Source: UBA2357 sp041916775 (GTDB taxonomy: Bacteria; Pseudomonadota; Gammaproteobacteria; Burkholderiales; Rhodocyclaceae). Taken from it: DNA of 23,387 nt. Where the stretch lies: the NCBI GenBank assembly GCA_041916775.1, contig JAYRYZ010000037.1:1-23387 (forward strand). The letters are read 5' to 3'. The notes beneath the pieces were generated by a model that ran no database searches, had not been told where the DNA came from, and saw only the letters and a list, made by a program, of their open reading frames with translations. A program made the translations under genes and the position numbers. Of the stretch, positions 1-7,879 are shown one piece after another (within the stretch, counting starts at the first letter, position 1; each line of letters opens with the position of its first letter).

Positions 1-129
1 TACGCGTATGTGCTCGAGACCGGCCAGATCGCGATGGAGGGGCCGGCGCATCAGCTCGCCGACGATCCAAGGGTGATCGAGGCGTATCTGGGGCTGGGCG
101 GGAAGCATCAGGCGATGTTGGCGACCTGA
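1..129 (+). CDS. Liv-type ABC transporter ATP-binding protein, C-terminal fragment
   Basis: Frame 1 is open from the first base and ends at TGA 127-129, giving the last 42 residues of a protein that begins before the window. The sequence has the typical tail of LivF/LivG ATPases: a D-loop-distal stretch with ETGQIAMEGPA, then DDPRVIEAYLG. In this family it follows the switch histidine and reads roughly 'G-x-I-x-x-x-G-x-x-x-x-L-x-x-D-x-x-V-x-x-A-Y-L-G'. It would energise import of a branched-chain amino acid or organic acid from the cytoplasmic face. It precedes the ketopantoate reductase-like gene by about 50 bases, so these genes may share a transcript. LivF is more likely than LivG, but the fragment is too short to be sure. 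Confidence 0.75.
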   Translation, partial: YAYVLETGQIAMEGPAHQLADDPRVIEAYLGLGGKHQAMLAT

Positions 130-180
130 CATGGACGCACGCAAACACTGCGTTGAAGCCGCCGAACCACGGAACTCGCC

Positions 181-1194
181 ATGATCGCACCCTGCCCGAA
201 AATCTGTGTCGCCGGCGCCGGCGCGATCGGCGGTACGATTGCCGCACGCCTCGCCATGGCCGGCCTGGATGTCAGCGTGCTGGCGCGCGGCACCACGCTG
301 GAGGCCTTGCGCCACGATGGCATCACCCTCACCGACCTGGAGGGCACCCATCGGGTGCCGGTGCGCGCCAGCGACGAGGCCGACTTCGGCGTGCAGGACA
401 TCCTGTTCATTTGCGCCAAAGCGCACGACCTGCCCGCCCTGCTGCCGCGCCTGATGCCCATGGTGGGCGCACACACGGTGGTGGTGCCCGCGATCAACGG
501 CGTGCCCTGGTGGTACTTCCAGGGCACAAGCGGGCGATTCGCCGGCGAGACCGTGCGCGCGGTCGATCCGGGCGGCGTGCTGACCGCCACGCTACCCTGG
601 CAGCACCTCATCGGCAGCGTGGTGTTCATCACCGCGGAGTCGCCCCGGCCCGGCCACGTGATTGCGCGCAATCCTCACCTGATGATGTTCGGCGAACTGG
701 ACGAGCGCAGCAGCGAACGCCTCCACGCGCTCTGCGCGATCGTCACGCGCGCGGGCATCGAGGCGCGACCGCTGGAACGCATACGAGACAAGCTGTGGAC
801 CAAGATCATCGCCAACGTCAGCACCAACCCGCTGTCGGTCATCAGCGGCGCGACGCTGGAGACGCTCTACACCGAACCCGATCTGCGTGACACCCTGGTC
901 GCCATCATGCGCGAGACCCTGCTGGTGGCGGCCAGCTACGGCGCGCGGATCGAGATCGACCCCCTCACCTTCCTGGAACTGGGCGCGGCGATGGGGCCGG
1001 TGCGCACCTCGATGCTGCAGGATCTGGAACGCCAGCGGCCGCTCGAACTCGCGGCGATCGGTGACGCCGTGCTGGAGCTCGCCGACCGCTTCCGCATCGC
1101 CATGCCGATCACACGCCAGGTGATCGGGCTCGCTCGCATTCGTGGCCGAATGCCCCCTCTCAACGCCTCCACACCGACAAGGAACGAGACATGA
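181..1194 (+). CDS. ketopantoate reductase (PanE/ApbA) family NADPH-dependent oxidoreductase
   Basis: The 337-residue protein has an N-terminal Rossmann fold with GxGxxG (G12, G14, G17) in KICVAGAGAIGG. Its C-terminal helical domain contains the family hallmark KLWTK-x-x-x-N-x-x-x-N around K204/K208 and N212. Family members reduce 2-dehydropantoate to pantoate with NADPH, but many paralogues act on other 2-oxo acids. The ATG at 181 lies just before the nucleotide-binding strand. The ribosome site is weak. Its last four bases overlap the next gene's start (ATGA), so it is translationally coupled to a class II aldolase-family gene. With a transporter ATPase upstream, this suggests a catabolic 2-oxo-/hydroxy-acid role rather than, or besides, pantothenate synthesis. 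The substrate is not known. Confidence 0.85.
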   Translation: MIAPCPKICVAGAGAIGGTIAARLAMAGLDVSVLARGTTLEALRHDGITLTDLEGTHRVPVRASDEADFGVQDILFICAKAHDLPALLPRLMPMVGAHTVVVPAINGVPWWYFQGTSGRFAGETVRAVDPGGVLTATLPWQHLIGSVVFITAESPRPGHVIARNPHLMMFGELDERSSERLHALCAIVTRAGIEARPLERIRDKLWTKIIANVSTNPLSVISGATLETLYTEPDLRDTLVAIMRETLLVAASYGARIEIDPLTFLELGAAMGPVRTSMLQDLERQRPLELAAIGDAVLELADRFRIAMPITRQVIGLARIRGRMPPLNASTPTRNET

Positions 1195-1964
1195 CCGCAG
1201 ACCTTCACCCCGGCGTCGTCAGACCGGCGCATTGCAGCGACGAAGAGTGGGCCCTCCGCATCCAGCTTGCCGAGTGCTACCACCTGGTGGATTACTTCGG
1301 CTGGACGGAGACCATCTTCAACCACATCTCGGCACGCCTGCCAGGGGGCGAGCACGCCTACTTGGTGAATCCCTTCGGCCTCAACTACACCGAAGTCACG
1401 CCGGCCAACCTGCTGAAAGTGGATCTGCAGGGCAACAAGGTGGAGCCCTCACCCTACGATGCCAACCCGGCCGGCTTCGCACTGCACAGCGCAATCCATG
1501 GCGCGCGCGACGACATCCACTGCGTGATCCACACCCACACCAACGCGGTCTCGGCGGTGGCGCAGAAGAAGGCCGGCTTCTCGCACGACAACTTCTACGG
1601 TGCGCAGCTTCACGGCCGTGTCGGATACCACACCTTCGAGGGCATCACCCTGTTCGCGGAGGAGAAGGGTCGCATGCTCGCGAGCCTTGGCGACAAGCAC
1701 ATCCTGGTGCTGCGCAATCACGGAGTTGCGGTGGGCGAGATGGACATCCCCCGCGCGTTCTTCCTGCTCTGGACGGTACAGCGCGCCGCCGAAATCCAGT
1801 GCCAGGCCGGGATGATCCCCGGCGAGGACGTGCCACTGCCGGCCGAAATCGGCCAGAAGTGCGCAGACCTCACGCAGATGCTCATCCGCGAAAGCGGCTT
1901 CGCGGTGAAGTTCTTCGAAGCGATGGTGCGCAAGATGCGCAGTGAACGCGGCGCGGGTTGGTAG
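1191..1964 (+). CDS. class II aldolase/adducin family protein
   Basis: The 257-residue protein has the class II aldolase fold. Zn-binding candidates are H114 and H116 in IHTHTNAV and H177 in LRNHG, the classic H-x-H plus distal H pattern. A hydrophobic N-terminal region (LAECYHLVDYFGWTETIFNHIS) matches the conserved opening helices and 'NHISARLP' strand of this family. Members include fuculose-phosphate aldolase, ribulose-5-phosphate epimerase and decarboxylase-like enzymes, and many of about 250 residues are uncharacterised. The start ATG at 1191 overlaps the preceding stop and has a good AAGGAACG ribosome site. Coupling to a PanE-like reductase suggests a two-step pathway with a C-C lyase and an oxo-acid reductase. 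The specific substrate cannot be read from sequence. Confidence 0.85.
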   Translation: MTADLHPGVVRPAHCSDEEWALRIQLAECYHLVDYFGWTETIFNHISARLPGGEHAYLVNPFGLNYTEVTPANLLKVDLQGNKVEPSPYDANPAGFALHSAIHGARDDIHCVIHTHTNAVSAVAQKKAGFSHDNFYGAQLHGRVGYHTFEGITLFAEEKGRMLASLGDKHILVLRNHGVAVGEMDIPRAFFLLWTVQRAAEIQCQAGMIPGEDVPLPAEIGQKCADLTQMLIRESGFAVKFFEAMVRKMRSERGAGW

Positions 1965-2009
1965 GACATCCGGGCGCCCGCGCCCGACAATGTCAGGCGC
2001 GAGCGCCGC

Positions 2010-2468
2010 TCAGCCGAAAAAACGCTTCAGCGAACGCGACAGCCAGCCGCCCGAACGGGAGTCGCCCACGACGCTGTTGATGCGGGGCCTCACCGCGCTG
2101 ACGTAGTCGCCATCTTCACGCTTGATGTGGTTGATGAGCCAGTTGCCCAGCATGTGGGTGACGTCGGCGGTCACATCCTCGCCCGCTTCGAACCGGTCGC
2201 GATACTCATTGATCCGACGTACGAACAGTTCATGCACCCGCTTGTGGGGAACGATGAACTGGTAGTTGGCCTCCTCGAGCATGCTCTCCTCGAACGCGAA
2301 GTGCGAGATCGTGTACTCGATCAGATCCTTCATCACCTTCCCGACCCGCTCGCGGGACTGCGGCCCATTGGCATCGTCGAGTTGGTTGATGTAGTCGGCC
2401 AGCCGTCGGTGCTGCTGGTCGATGACCTTGATGCCGGTGTCGAGGTCGGCGGTCCAGACAATAGCCAC
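2010..2468 (-). CDS. bacteriohemerythrin, single-domain
   Basis: The protein is 152 residues if translation starts at GTG 2468, giving an N-terminus MAIVWTADLDTGIKVID, the usual start of this family. A GGAG sits six bases before this GTG. A longer in-frame ATG at 2519 would add 17 residues unlike the family, so I prefer the GTG. All seven di-iron ligands are visible: H20, H56 and E60 (HFAFE), H75 and H79 (HKRVH), H114 and D119 (HIKRED). Bacteriohemerythrins bind O2 reversibly and are thought to store or deliver it, or sense it, in microaerobic or denitrifying bacteria. No methyl-accepting or GGDEF domain is attached; a basic tail (SLKRFFG) ends the protein. It stands alone between convergent and divergent genes. 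Confidence 0.93.
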   Translation of the reverse strand: MAIVWTADLDTGIKVIDQQHRRLADYINQLDDANGPQSRERVGKVMKDLIEYTISHFAFEESMLEEANYQFIVPHKRVHELFVRRINEYRDRFEAGEDVTADVTHMLGNWLINHIKREDGDYVSAVRPRINSVVGDSRSGGWLSRSLKRFFG

Positions 2469-2986
2469 TGCATTCTCCAATGCTTGGACGACAGATGCAT
2501 GCGTGAAAAAGCTCTGCAATGCACTGTTCCATTGTTTCTTTAGCGCAAAAAAGATGCCAAGGATATCAATTCCAACTGCAAATATTGAGGATTATTTCAC
2601 ATCGATGTCATGCGCTTTGCTCTCTAGCCTGTTTGCACCTCGAAGACCTCCACTTGCCCATGTCAGGACCTGGGCATTCTCCTGTGCTTCGGGACGTCTC
2701 CCCCCACGGTCAGAAAGGTGGCCGGGTGGCACACAGCACAAGCCGGCAGGACACGCCTCATCACGAGCCCATTGGATCATTATGAATATCAACATCTTGA
2801 GATTTATTTATCCATTTTCATATAGTTAATGTCTAAATAATTCGTTTTTTATTTATTTATCTATTGACTTCACACTCCGTTTGGAAAAAACTTCTGCCAA
2901 CACACAACTGACGTCGGCAGCCTGCGCACGGCGGATCGAACGATCCGCGCGCCGGACCAGGCCTGCGCACTGGCAGAGGAAGCACC
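2469..2986. other. 518-base intergenic region, partly AT-rich, between divergent hemerythrin and CoA-ligase genes
   Basis: No convincing gene is seen on either strand; the open frames here are short and lack family-like sequence. It must hold the promoters of both the hemerythrin (minus) and the CoA ligase (plus). The part from about 2775 to 2890 is markedly AT-rich with runs of ATTTATTTAT. A TTGACT at 2864-2869 is a possible -35 for the ligase, but the -10 at the right distance (AAAACT) is poor. Two short stretches resemble the presumed MarR operator at 9398-9423: ACTGCAAATATTGAG at 2575-2589 and TTATGAATAT at 2780-2789. An inverted repeat sits just before the ligase start. Confidence 0.6.
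2931..2948. repeat. perfect inverted repeat in the CoA-ligase leader
   Basis: GCGGATCG and CGATCCGC flank a two-base AA centre, 38 bases before the ligase ATG. It is flanked by a direct repeat CCTGCGCAC at 2921-2929 and 2962-2970. It could be a regulator-binding palindrome or form a hairpin in the 5' leader. There is no T-run, so it is not a classical terminator. Confidence 0.5.
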
Positions 2987-4594
2987 ATGAGCGGAAGCGC
3001 CCACATCGACCGTTTCGTCATCGACAACCTGCCGCCCGCCGAGCAGTGGCCGGAGCTGGTGTTCGACCGGCCAGAGCTGCAGTTCCCGGCGCAGCTCAAC
3101 GCCTGCGTCGAGCTGGTGGACCGGGCGGTGGAGGAAGGCCATGGCGAGCGGCCGGCCATCGTCGGCGATGGCATCCGCTGGACCTATCGCGAGCTGCAGC
3201 AGGTCTCCAGCCGCCTTGCGCATGTGCTGGTCAGCGACATGGGCCTCGTCCCCGGCAACCGCGTGCTGCTGCGCGGCGGCAACACGCCCTGGCTCGCGGC
3301 CTGCTGGCTCGCGGTGTGGCGGGCGGGCGGCGTCGCGGTGGGCACGATGCCGCTGCTGCGCGCGAAGGAGCTGAAGGAGATCATCGCCCTCGCCCGCATC
3401 AGCCACGCGCTGTGCGATGCCGCGCTCGCCGGGGAGCTGGAGCTCGCGCGTGCCGACAGCGCCGACCTGCGCGAGGTGATGCTCTACGGCGCGGACGGCG
3501 CCCTGGCCGGGCTGATGGCCGGGAAGCCCGCGCACTTTGCGCCGGTCGCCACCGCTGCCACCGATCCGGCGCTGATCGGCTTCACCTCCGGCACCACCGG
3601 CATCCCCAAGGGCACCATCCATTTCCACCGCGACGTGATGGCGATGTGCGAGGTGTTCCCACGCCACTGCCTCAAGCCGGACCAGGACGACGTCTTCATC
3701 GGCACCCCGCCGCTCGCCTTCACCTTCGGCCTGGGCGGGCTGCTGTGCTTTCCGCTGAAGGCGCGCGCGAGCACCGTGCTGCTGGAGAAGCTCGCGCCCG
3801 AGCCGCTGCTGCGCGCGATCGCGCAACACCGCGCGACCATCTGCTTCACCTCGCCGACCGCCTACCGGGCGATGGCGCCGCAGGTGGCCAACCACGACAT
3901 CGCCAGTCTGAAGAAATGCGTCTCCGCCGGCGAAGCGCTGCCCACCGACACCCGCGAGCGCTGGCGCGCCGCCACCGGCATCCAGATTCACGACGGCATC
4001 GGCGGCACCGAGCTGATCCACATCTACATCGCCTCCGGCCCCGACGACTACCGACCCGGCGCGCTCGGCAAGGTGCTGCCCGGCTACACCGCGATGGTCG
4101 TGGACGACGACATGAACCCGCTGCCGCCGGGCGAGACCGGCAAGCTCGCGGTCAAGGGCCCCACCGGCTGCCGCTATCTCGCCGATGCGCGCCAGACGAA
4201 CTACGTGCGCCAGGGCTGGAACCTCACCGGCGACGCCTTCCACATGGACGCGGACGGCTACTTCTACTACCACGCGCGCGTCGACGACATCATCGTCACC
4301 TCGGGCTACAACGTCTCCAGCCCCGAGGTGGAGTCGGCGCTGCTCGCCCACCCCGCGGTGGCGGAATGCGGCGTGATCGGCGTGCCCGATGCCGAGCGCG
4401 GCCAGATCGTCAAGGCCTTCGTGGTGCTGAAGCCGGGGCACAGCGGCGACGCGGCGATGACGCAGACGCTGCAGGACTTCGTGAAGCAGACGGTTGCCCC
4501 TTACAAATACCCGCGCGCGATCGCCTACGTGGAGCAACTGCCGCGCACCGAGACCGGCAAGCTGCAACGATTCCGCCTGAAAACGCTACAGTAA
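2987..4594 (+). CDS. 2-aminobenzoate/benzoate-CoA ligase family AMP-forming acyl-CoA synthetase
   Basis: The 535-residue adenylate-forming enzyme would activate an aromatic acid to its CoA thioester with ATP in the cytoplasm. The P-loop-like motif FTSGTTGIPKG lies at residues 199-209. An A5-type GGTELIHIY and an A8 hinge-like 'DDIIVTSGYNVSSPEVE' follow, with the catalytic Lys of ETGKLQ near residue 525. The N-terminus (SAHIDRFVIDNLPPAEQWPEL, then FDRPELQFPAQLN) closely resembles the start I recall for 2-aminobenzoate-CoA ligases (AbmG) of Azoarcus/Thauera, a subgroup of the benzoate-CoA ligase family. The AGAGGAAG ribosome site before ATG 2987 supports the start. It heads a run of Liv-type transporter genes and a MarR gene. 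No monooxygenase/reductase partner for 2-aminobenzoyl-CoA is in the window, so the true substrate could be another aromatic acid. Confidence 0.85.
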   Translation: MSGSAHIDRFVIDNLPPAEQWPELVFDRPELQFPAQLNACVELVDRAVEEGHGERPAIVGDGIRWTYRELQQVSSRLAHVLVSDMGLVPGNRVLLRGGNTPWLAACWLAVWRAGGVAVGTMPLLRAKELKEIIALARISHALCDAALAGELELARADSADLREVMLYGADGALAGLMAGKPAHFAPVATAATDPALIGFTSGTTGIPKGTIHFHRDVMAMCEVFPRHCLKPDQDDVFIGTPPLAFTFGLGGLLCFPLKARASTVLLEKLAPEPLLRAIAQHRATICFTSPTAYRAMAPQVANHDIASLKKCVSAGEALPTDTRERWRAATGIQIHDGIGGTELIHIYIASGPDDYRPGALGKVLPGYTAMVVDDDMNPLPPGETGKLAVKGPTGCRYLADARQTNYVRQGWNLTGDAFHMDADGYFYYHARVDDIIVTSGYNVSSPEVESALLAHPAVAECGVIGVPDAERGQIVKAFVVLKPGHSGDAAMTQTLQDFVKQTVAPYKYPRAIAYVEQLPRTETGKLQRFRLKTLQ

Positions 4595-4652
4595 CGACCC
4601 TGCGCCGGACATCCGCACGCACGCATAACGAGACAGCCAAAGGAGATCCACC

Positions 4653-5819
4653 ATGTTGAAGAAGACCTGCCTTGCCCTTTCCCTCTCCGCCCTGACCGCC
4701 GGCAGCGCCTTCGCCGCCGACGCGATCAAGGTGGGGATGATGACGACACTCTCCGGGCCGGGCGCGGGGCTGGGCATCGACATCCGCGACGGCTTCAACC
4801 TCGCGGTCAAGCATCTGGGTGGCAAGCTCGGCGGGCTGCCGGCGGAGGTCATCATCGCCGACGACGCGCAGAACCCCGAGACCGCGAAGCAGATCGCCGA
4901 GCGCCTGATCAAGCGCGACAAGGTCGATGTCGGCACCGGCGTGGTGTTCTCCAACCTGATGCTGGGCGTGGGCCCGGCCTTCTTCGCCGCCGAGACCTTC
5001 TACATCAGCGCCAACGCCGGCCCCAGCCAGTATGCCGGGGCCGAGTGCAACCCCTTCTTCTTCAACGTTGCGTGGCAGAACGACAACCTGCACGAGGCGA
5101 TGGGCAAGCACGTGCAGGACAAGGGCTTCAAGAAGGTCGCGATGCTCGCGCCGAACTACCCGGCCGGCAAGGATGCGCTCAACGGCTTCCGCCGCTTCTA
5201 CAAGGGCGAAGTTGCGGAAGAGATCTACTCCAAGCTCGGCCAGCTCGACTATGCCGCCGAGATCGCGCAGATCCGCGCCTCCGGCGCCGACGCGCTGTAT
5301 ATTTTCCTGCCCGGCGGCATGGGCATCAACTTCATCAAGCAGTACTCCCAATCCGGCCTGATGAAGAAGACGCCGCTGTTCGCACCCGGCTTCTCCGGCG
5401 ACGAGGACGTGGTGAAGGCGGTCGGCCCGGCAATGGAGGGCGTGTTCAACACCAGCCACTGGTACCGCGAGATGGATAACGCGGTGAACCAGAAGTTCGT
5501 CGCCGACTTCCAGGCGGAACACGGTCGCCTGCCGACGCTCTATGCTTCGCAGGGCTACGACGCGGCGCTGCTGATCGACGCGGCCGTCACCGCCGCCGGC
5601 GGCAAGATCGAGGACAAGGCCGCCTTCCGCGAGGCGCTGCGCACGGTTAAGGCGCCGACCACGCGCGGCGAGTATCGCTTCGGCAACAACCACTACCCGA
5701 TCCAGAACTACTACCTGCGCGAAGTCGCGAAGAACGCCGACGGCTCGGTCAGCAACCGCTTCGCCGGCGTGGTCATGGAAAACCACGCCGACGCCTACGC
5801 CGCCGACTGCAAGATGTAA
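4653..5819 (+). CDS. livK: branched-chain-type ABC transporter periplasmic substrate-binding protein
   Basis: The 388-residue protein has a clear Sec signal peptide: KK near the start, a hydrophobic core, and a likely cut after A21 in GSAFA-AD. The mature protein opens with IKVGMMTTLSGPGAGLGIDIRDGFNLAV, the periplasmic-binding-protein type 1 (Leu/Ile/Val-binding) fold. Later landmarks are NPETAKQIAERLI and YKGEVAEEIYSKLGQLDYAAEIAQIRASGADALYIF. It would capture the substrate for the LivHMGF complex that follows. Subgroups of this family bind aromatic acids, and the adjacent CoA ligase points that way. The AAAGGAG ribosome site precedes ATG 4653. The symbol denotes family position, not proven amino acid specificity. 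Confidence 0.9.
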   Translation: MLKKTCLALSLSALTAGSAFAADAIKVGMMTTLSGPGAGLGIDIRDGFNLAVKHLGGKLGGLPAEVIIADDAQNPETAKQIAERLIKRDKVDVGTGVVFSNLMLGVGPAFFAAETFYISANAGPSQYAGAECNPFFFNVAWQNDNLHEAMGKHVQDKGFKKVAMLAPNYPAGKDALNGFRRFYKGEVAEEIYSKLGQLDYAAEIAQIRASGADALYIFLPGGMGINFIKQYSQSGLMKKTPLFAPGFSGDEDVVKAVGPAMEGVFNTSHWYREMDNAVNQKFVADFQAEHGRLPTLYASQGYDAALLIDAAVTAAGGKIEDKAAFREALRTVKAPTTRGEYRFGNNHYPIQNYYLREVAKNADGSVSNRFAGVVMENHADAYAADCKM

Positions 5820-5844
5820 GCACCCCGCTCCCGTCCGCTCCACA

Positions 5845-5878
5845 CCCTGCGTTCCGGCCCCCGGGCCGGCGCGCAGGG
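5845..5878 (+). promoter_or_regulatory. strong GC-rich hairpin between substrate-binding protein and permease genes
   Basis: CCCTGCG (5845-5851) and CCGGCCC (5854-5860) pair with GGGCCGG (5863-5869) and CGCAGGG (5872-5878), giving 14 base pairs with a small internal loop. No T-run follows, so it is not a classical intrinsic terminator. In transporter operons such structures after the binding-protein gene often protect the 3' end of that message or attenuate read-through, giving more binding protein than permease. That role here is inferred. Confidence 0.6.
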
Positions 5879-5912
5879 GCGGTATCGACCTTCGCAACGG
5901 CAAGGGTTCCCC

Positions 5913-6833
5913 ATGTTCTACATGATCATCGAGCAGGCGCTGAACGGCCTGCAGTACGGGCTGATGCTGTTCCTGCTGGCCGCCGGGCTCACGCTGGTGT
6001 TCGGCATCATGGACCTCATCAACCTCGCGCACGGTTCGCTGTACATGATCGGCGCCTACCTCACCGCCGCGTTCTACCAGGTGTTGCAGAGCTTCTTCCC
6101 GGCGCTGTTCCTCGCGATCCTCGCCACCGCGCTGATCGGCATGATTTTGGAGCGCCTGCTGTACCGCCGCCTGCAGGGCATGAACCACCTGTCGCAGGTG
6201 CTCGCCACGTTCGCGCTGATCCTGATCGCGAACGAGACGGTGAAGATCGTGTTCGGCGCCCAGCCGCTGATGATCGGCATGCCGGAGAGCCTCTCGGGCG
6301 CGCTGGAGTTGGTCACGGACGAGCTGTACTACCCCGCCTACCGGCTGCTCATCATCGTCGTCGGCCTGGTGGTGGCGGTCGGCCTGTACTTCCTGGTGAA
6401 CCGCACCCGCATCGGCATGTGGATGCGCGCGGGCGCCTCCAACCCGGGCATGGCGGCGGTGATGGGGGTGCGCATCAAGCCCCTCTTCACCTTCGTGTTC
6501 GCGCTCGGCGCCGGGCTGTGCGCGCTCGCCGGCGGGCTGCTCGGCCCGCTGCTCGCGGTGTCGGTGGGCATGGGCGAATCCATCCTGATTCCCGCCTTCG
6601 AGGTCATCGTCATCGGCGGCATCGGCTCGATGCGCGGCGCGCTGGTGGGCGCGCTGCTGGTGGGCATGATCGACACCGTCGGTCGGCTGCTGCTCACCTT
6701 CGGCCTCAAGCTGGTGGTGGATTCCGCCACCGCGGCGACGCTGGGGCCCACCCTCGCATCGATGATGGTGAGCCTCCTGATGGTGCTCGTCCTGTTCTTC
6801 CGGCCGCAGGGCCTCTTCCCGGCACGAGGGTAA
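5913..6833 (+). CDS. livH: branched-chain-type ABC transporter permease LivH
   Basis: The 306-residue polytopic inner-membrane protein has the LivH signature GLTLVFGIMDLINLAHGSLYMIGAY near residues 26-50. The permease contact segment is near 'FEVIVIGGIGSMRGALVGALLVGMIDT'. About eight hydrophobic helices are visible and length is normal. It forms the translocation pore with LivM. ATG 5913 is preceded by AAGGG. Only five bases separate its stop from the livM start, so the two are co-translated. Confidence 0.93.
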   Translation: MFYMIIEQALNGLQYGLMLFLLAAGLTLVFGIMDLINLAHGSLYMIGAYLTAAFYQVLQSFFPALFLAILATALIGMILERLLYRRLQGMNHLSQVLATFALILIANETVKIVFGAQPLMIGMPESLSGALELVTDELYYPAYRLLIIVVGLVVAVGLYFLVNRTRIGMWMRAGASNPGMAAVMGVRIKPLFTFVFALGAGLCALAGGLLGPLLAVSVGMGESILIPAFEVIVIGGIGSMRGALVGALLVGMIDTVGRLLLTFGLKLVVDSATAATLGPTLASMMVSLLMVLVLFFRPQGLFPARG

Positions 6834-6838
6834 CCGCC

Positions 6839-7879
6839 ATGTCTTCCCGCTTCGGACACAGCCACGTCCCCGAAACCCCGCTGCAGGCGGGCCTGCCCGG
6901 CCCATGGACCGCGATCGGCATCGCGGTGCTGCTCGCGCTCTACCCGCTGGTGATGAACGCATTCGGCCAGGACTTCTACATCAGCCTCGGCAGCCGTGTG
7001 CTCATCTTCGCCCTCGCCGCGAGCGCGCTCAACCTCGCGCTGGGCTATGGCGGCATGATCAGCCTGGGCCACGCCGCCTTCTTCGGCACCGGCGGCTACG
7101 CGGTCGCGATCCTCGCCAAGAGCGGCGTCACCGCGGCGTGGATCGCGATGCCGGTGGCGGTGCTCGCGGCCGCGCTCGCTGCACTCCTGATCGGCGCGAT
7201 CAGCCTGCGCACCAAGGGCGTGTACTTCATCATGATCACGCTCGCCTTCGCCCAGCTCTTCTACTACCTCGCGATCTCGCTGCCCGCCTTCGGCGGCGAC
7301 GACGGCCTGGCCATCTCGGCGCGCAGCGTGGTGCCCGGCTTGCCGCTCGCGAGCGACCTCGCCTTCTACTTCTTCACCTACTTCATGGCCGGGCTCGCGT
7401 TCGTGCTGCTCTACCGGTTGGTCGCCTCGCGCTTCGGCCGCGCGCTGGTGGCGATACGCGAGAACGAGCGGCGCATGGCGGCGATCGGCTACCCGGTGTA
7501 TCGCCTGAAGCTGATGGCCTTCACCCTCTCGGGCGGCCTCGCCGGCCTCGCCGGTGCGTTGCTCGCCAACCTCAGCCTGGGGGTGACGCCGCACAGCCTC
7601 ACCTGGCACCAGTCGGGCCTCTTGATGGTGATGGTGATCATCGGCGGCTCGGGCTACTTCTGGGGCGGCATCACCGGGGCGGCGATCTTCCTGCTGCTGG
7701 AGGAGACCATCTCCGAGCACACCGAGCACTGGAACCTGATCCTCGGCGCACTGCTGCTCTTCATCGTGCTGGTCGCGCCGAACGGCGTGATGAGCCTGCG
7801 CGAGAAGCTGCTCGCTGCCCTGCGTCACCTCGGCGGCCGCGCCACACCCGCAGCACAAGAACAGGAGTCCGCGCGATGA
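6839..7879 (+). CDS. livM: branched-chain-type ABC transporter permease LivM
   Basis: The 346-residue membrane protein has the LivM pattern: an N-terminal cytoplasmic stretch, then SALNLALGYGGMISLGHAAFFGTGGYAVAIL, and the conserved segment VAIRENERRMAAIGYPVYRLKLMAFTLSGGLAGLAGALLA, ending in a hydrophilic tail. The ATG at 6839 follows the GAGGG inside the livH end. A longer upstream frame exists but would run inside livH. Its TGA overlaps the livG start as ATGA. Confidence 0.93.
   Translation: MSSRFGHSHVPETPLQAGLPGPWTAIGIAVLLALYPLVMNAFGQDFYISLGSRVLIFALAASALNLALGYGGMISLGHAAFFGTGGYAVAILAKSGVTAAWIAMPVAVLAAALAALLIGAISLRTKGVYFIMITLAFAQLFYYLAISLPAFGGDDGLAISARSVVPGLPLASDLAFYFFTYFMAGLAFVLLYRLVASRFGRALVAIRENERRMAAIGYPVYRLKLMAFTLSGGLAGLAGALLANLSLGVTPHSLTWHQSGLLMVMVIIGGSGYFWGGITGAAIFLLLEETISEHTEHWNLILGALLLFIVLVAPNGVMSLREKLLAALRHLGGRATPAAQEQESAR

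Noticed and set aside
2727..2745. TGGCACACAGCACAAGC as a sigma-54 promoter
   Set aside because: The GG-to-GC spacing is twelve, not ten, and the -12 element is missing.
2422..2829. short plus-strand frames in the hemerythrin/ligase intergenic region
   Set aside because: They have no ribosome site, overlap the hemerythrin promoter area, and show no recognisable domain.
4410..6962. 850-codon open frame on the minus strand across the ligase/livK/livH region
   Set aside because: It is antisense to three clear genes, has the composition of a GC-rich shadow frame (long His/Glu/Arg-rich runs), and matches no family.
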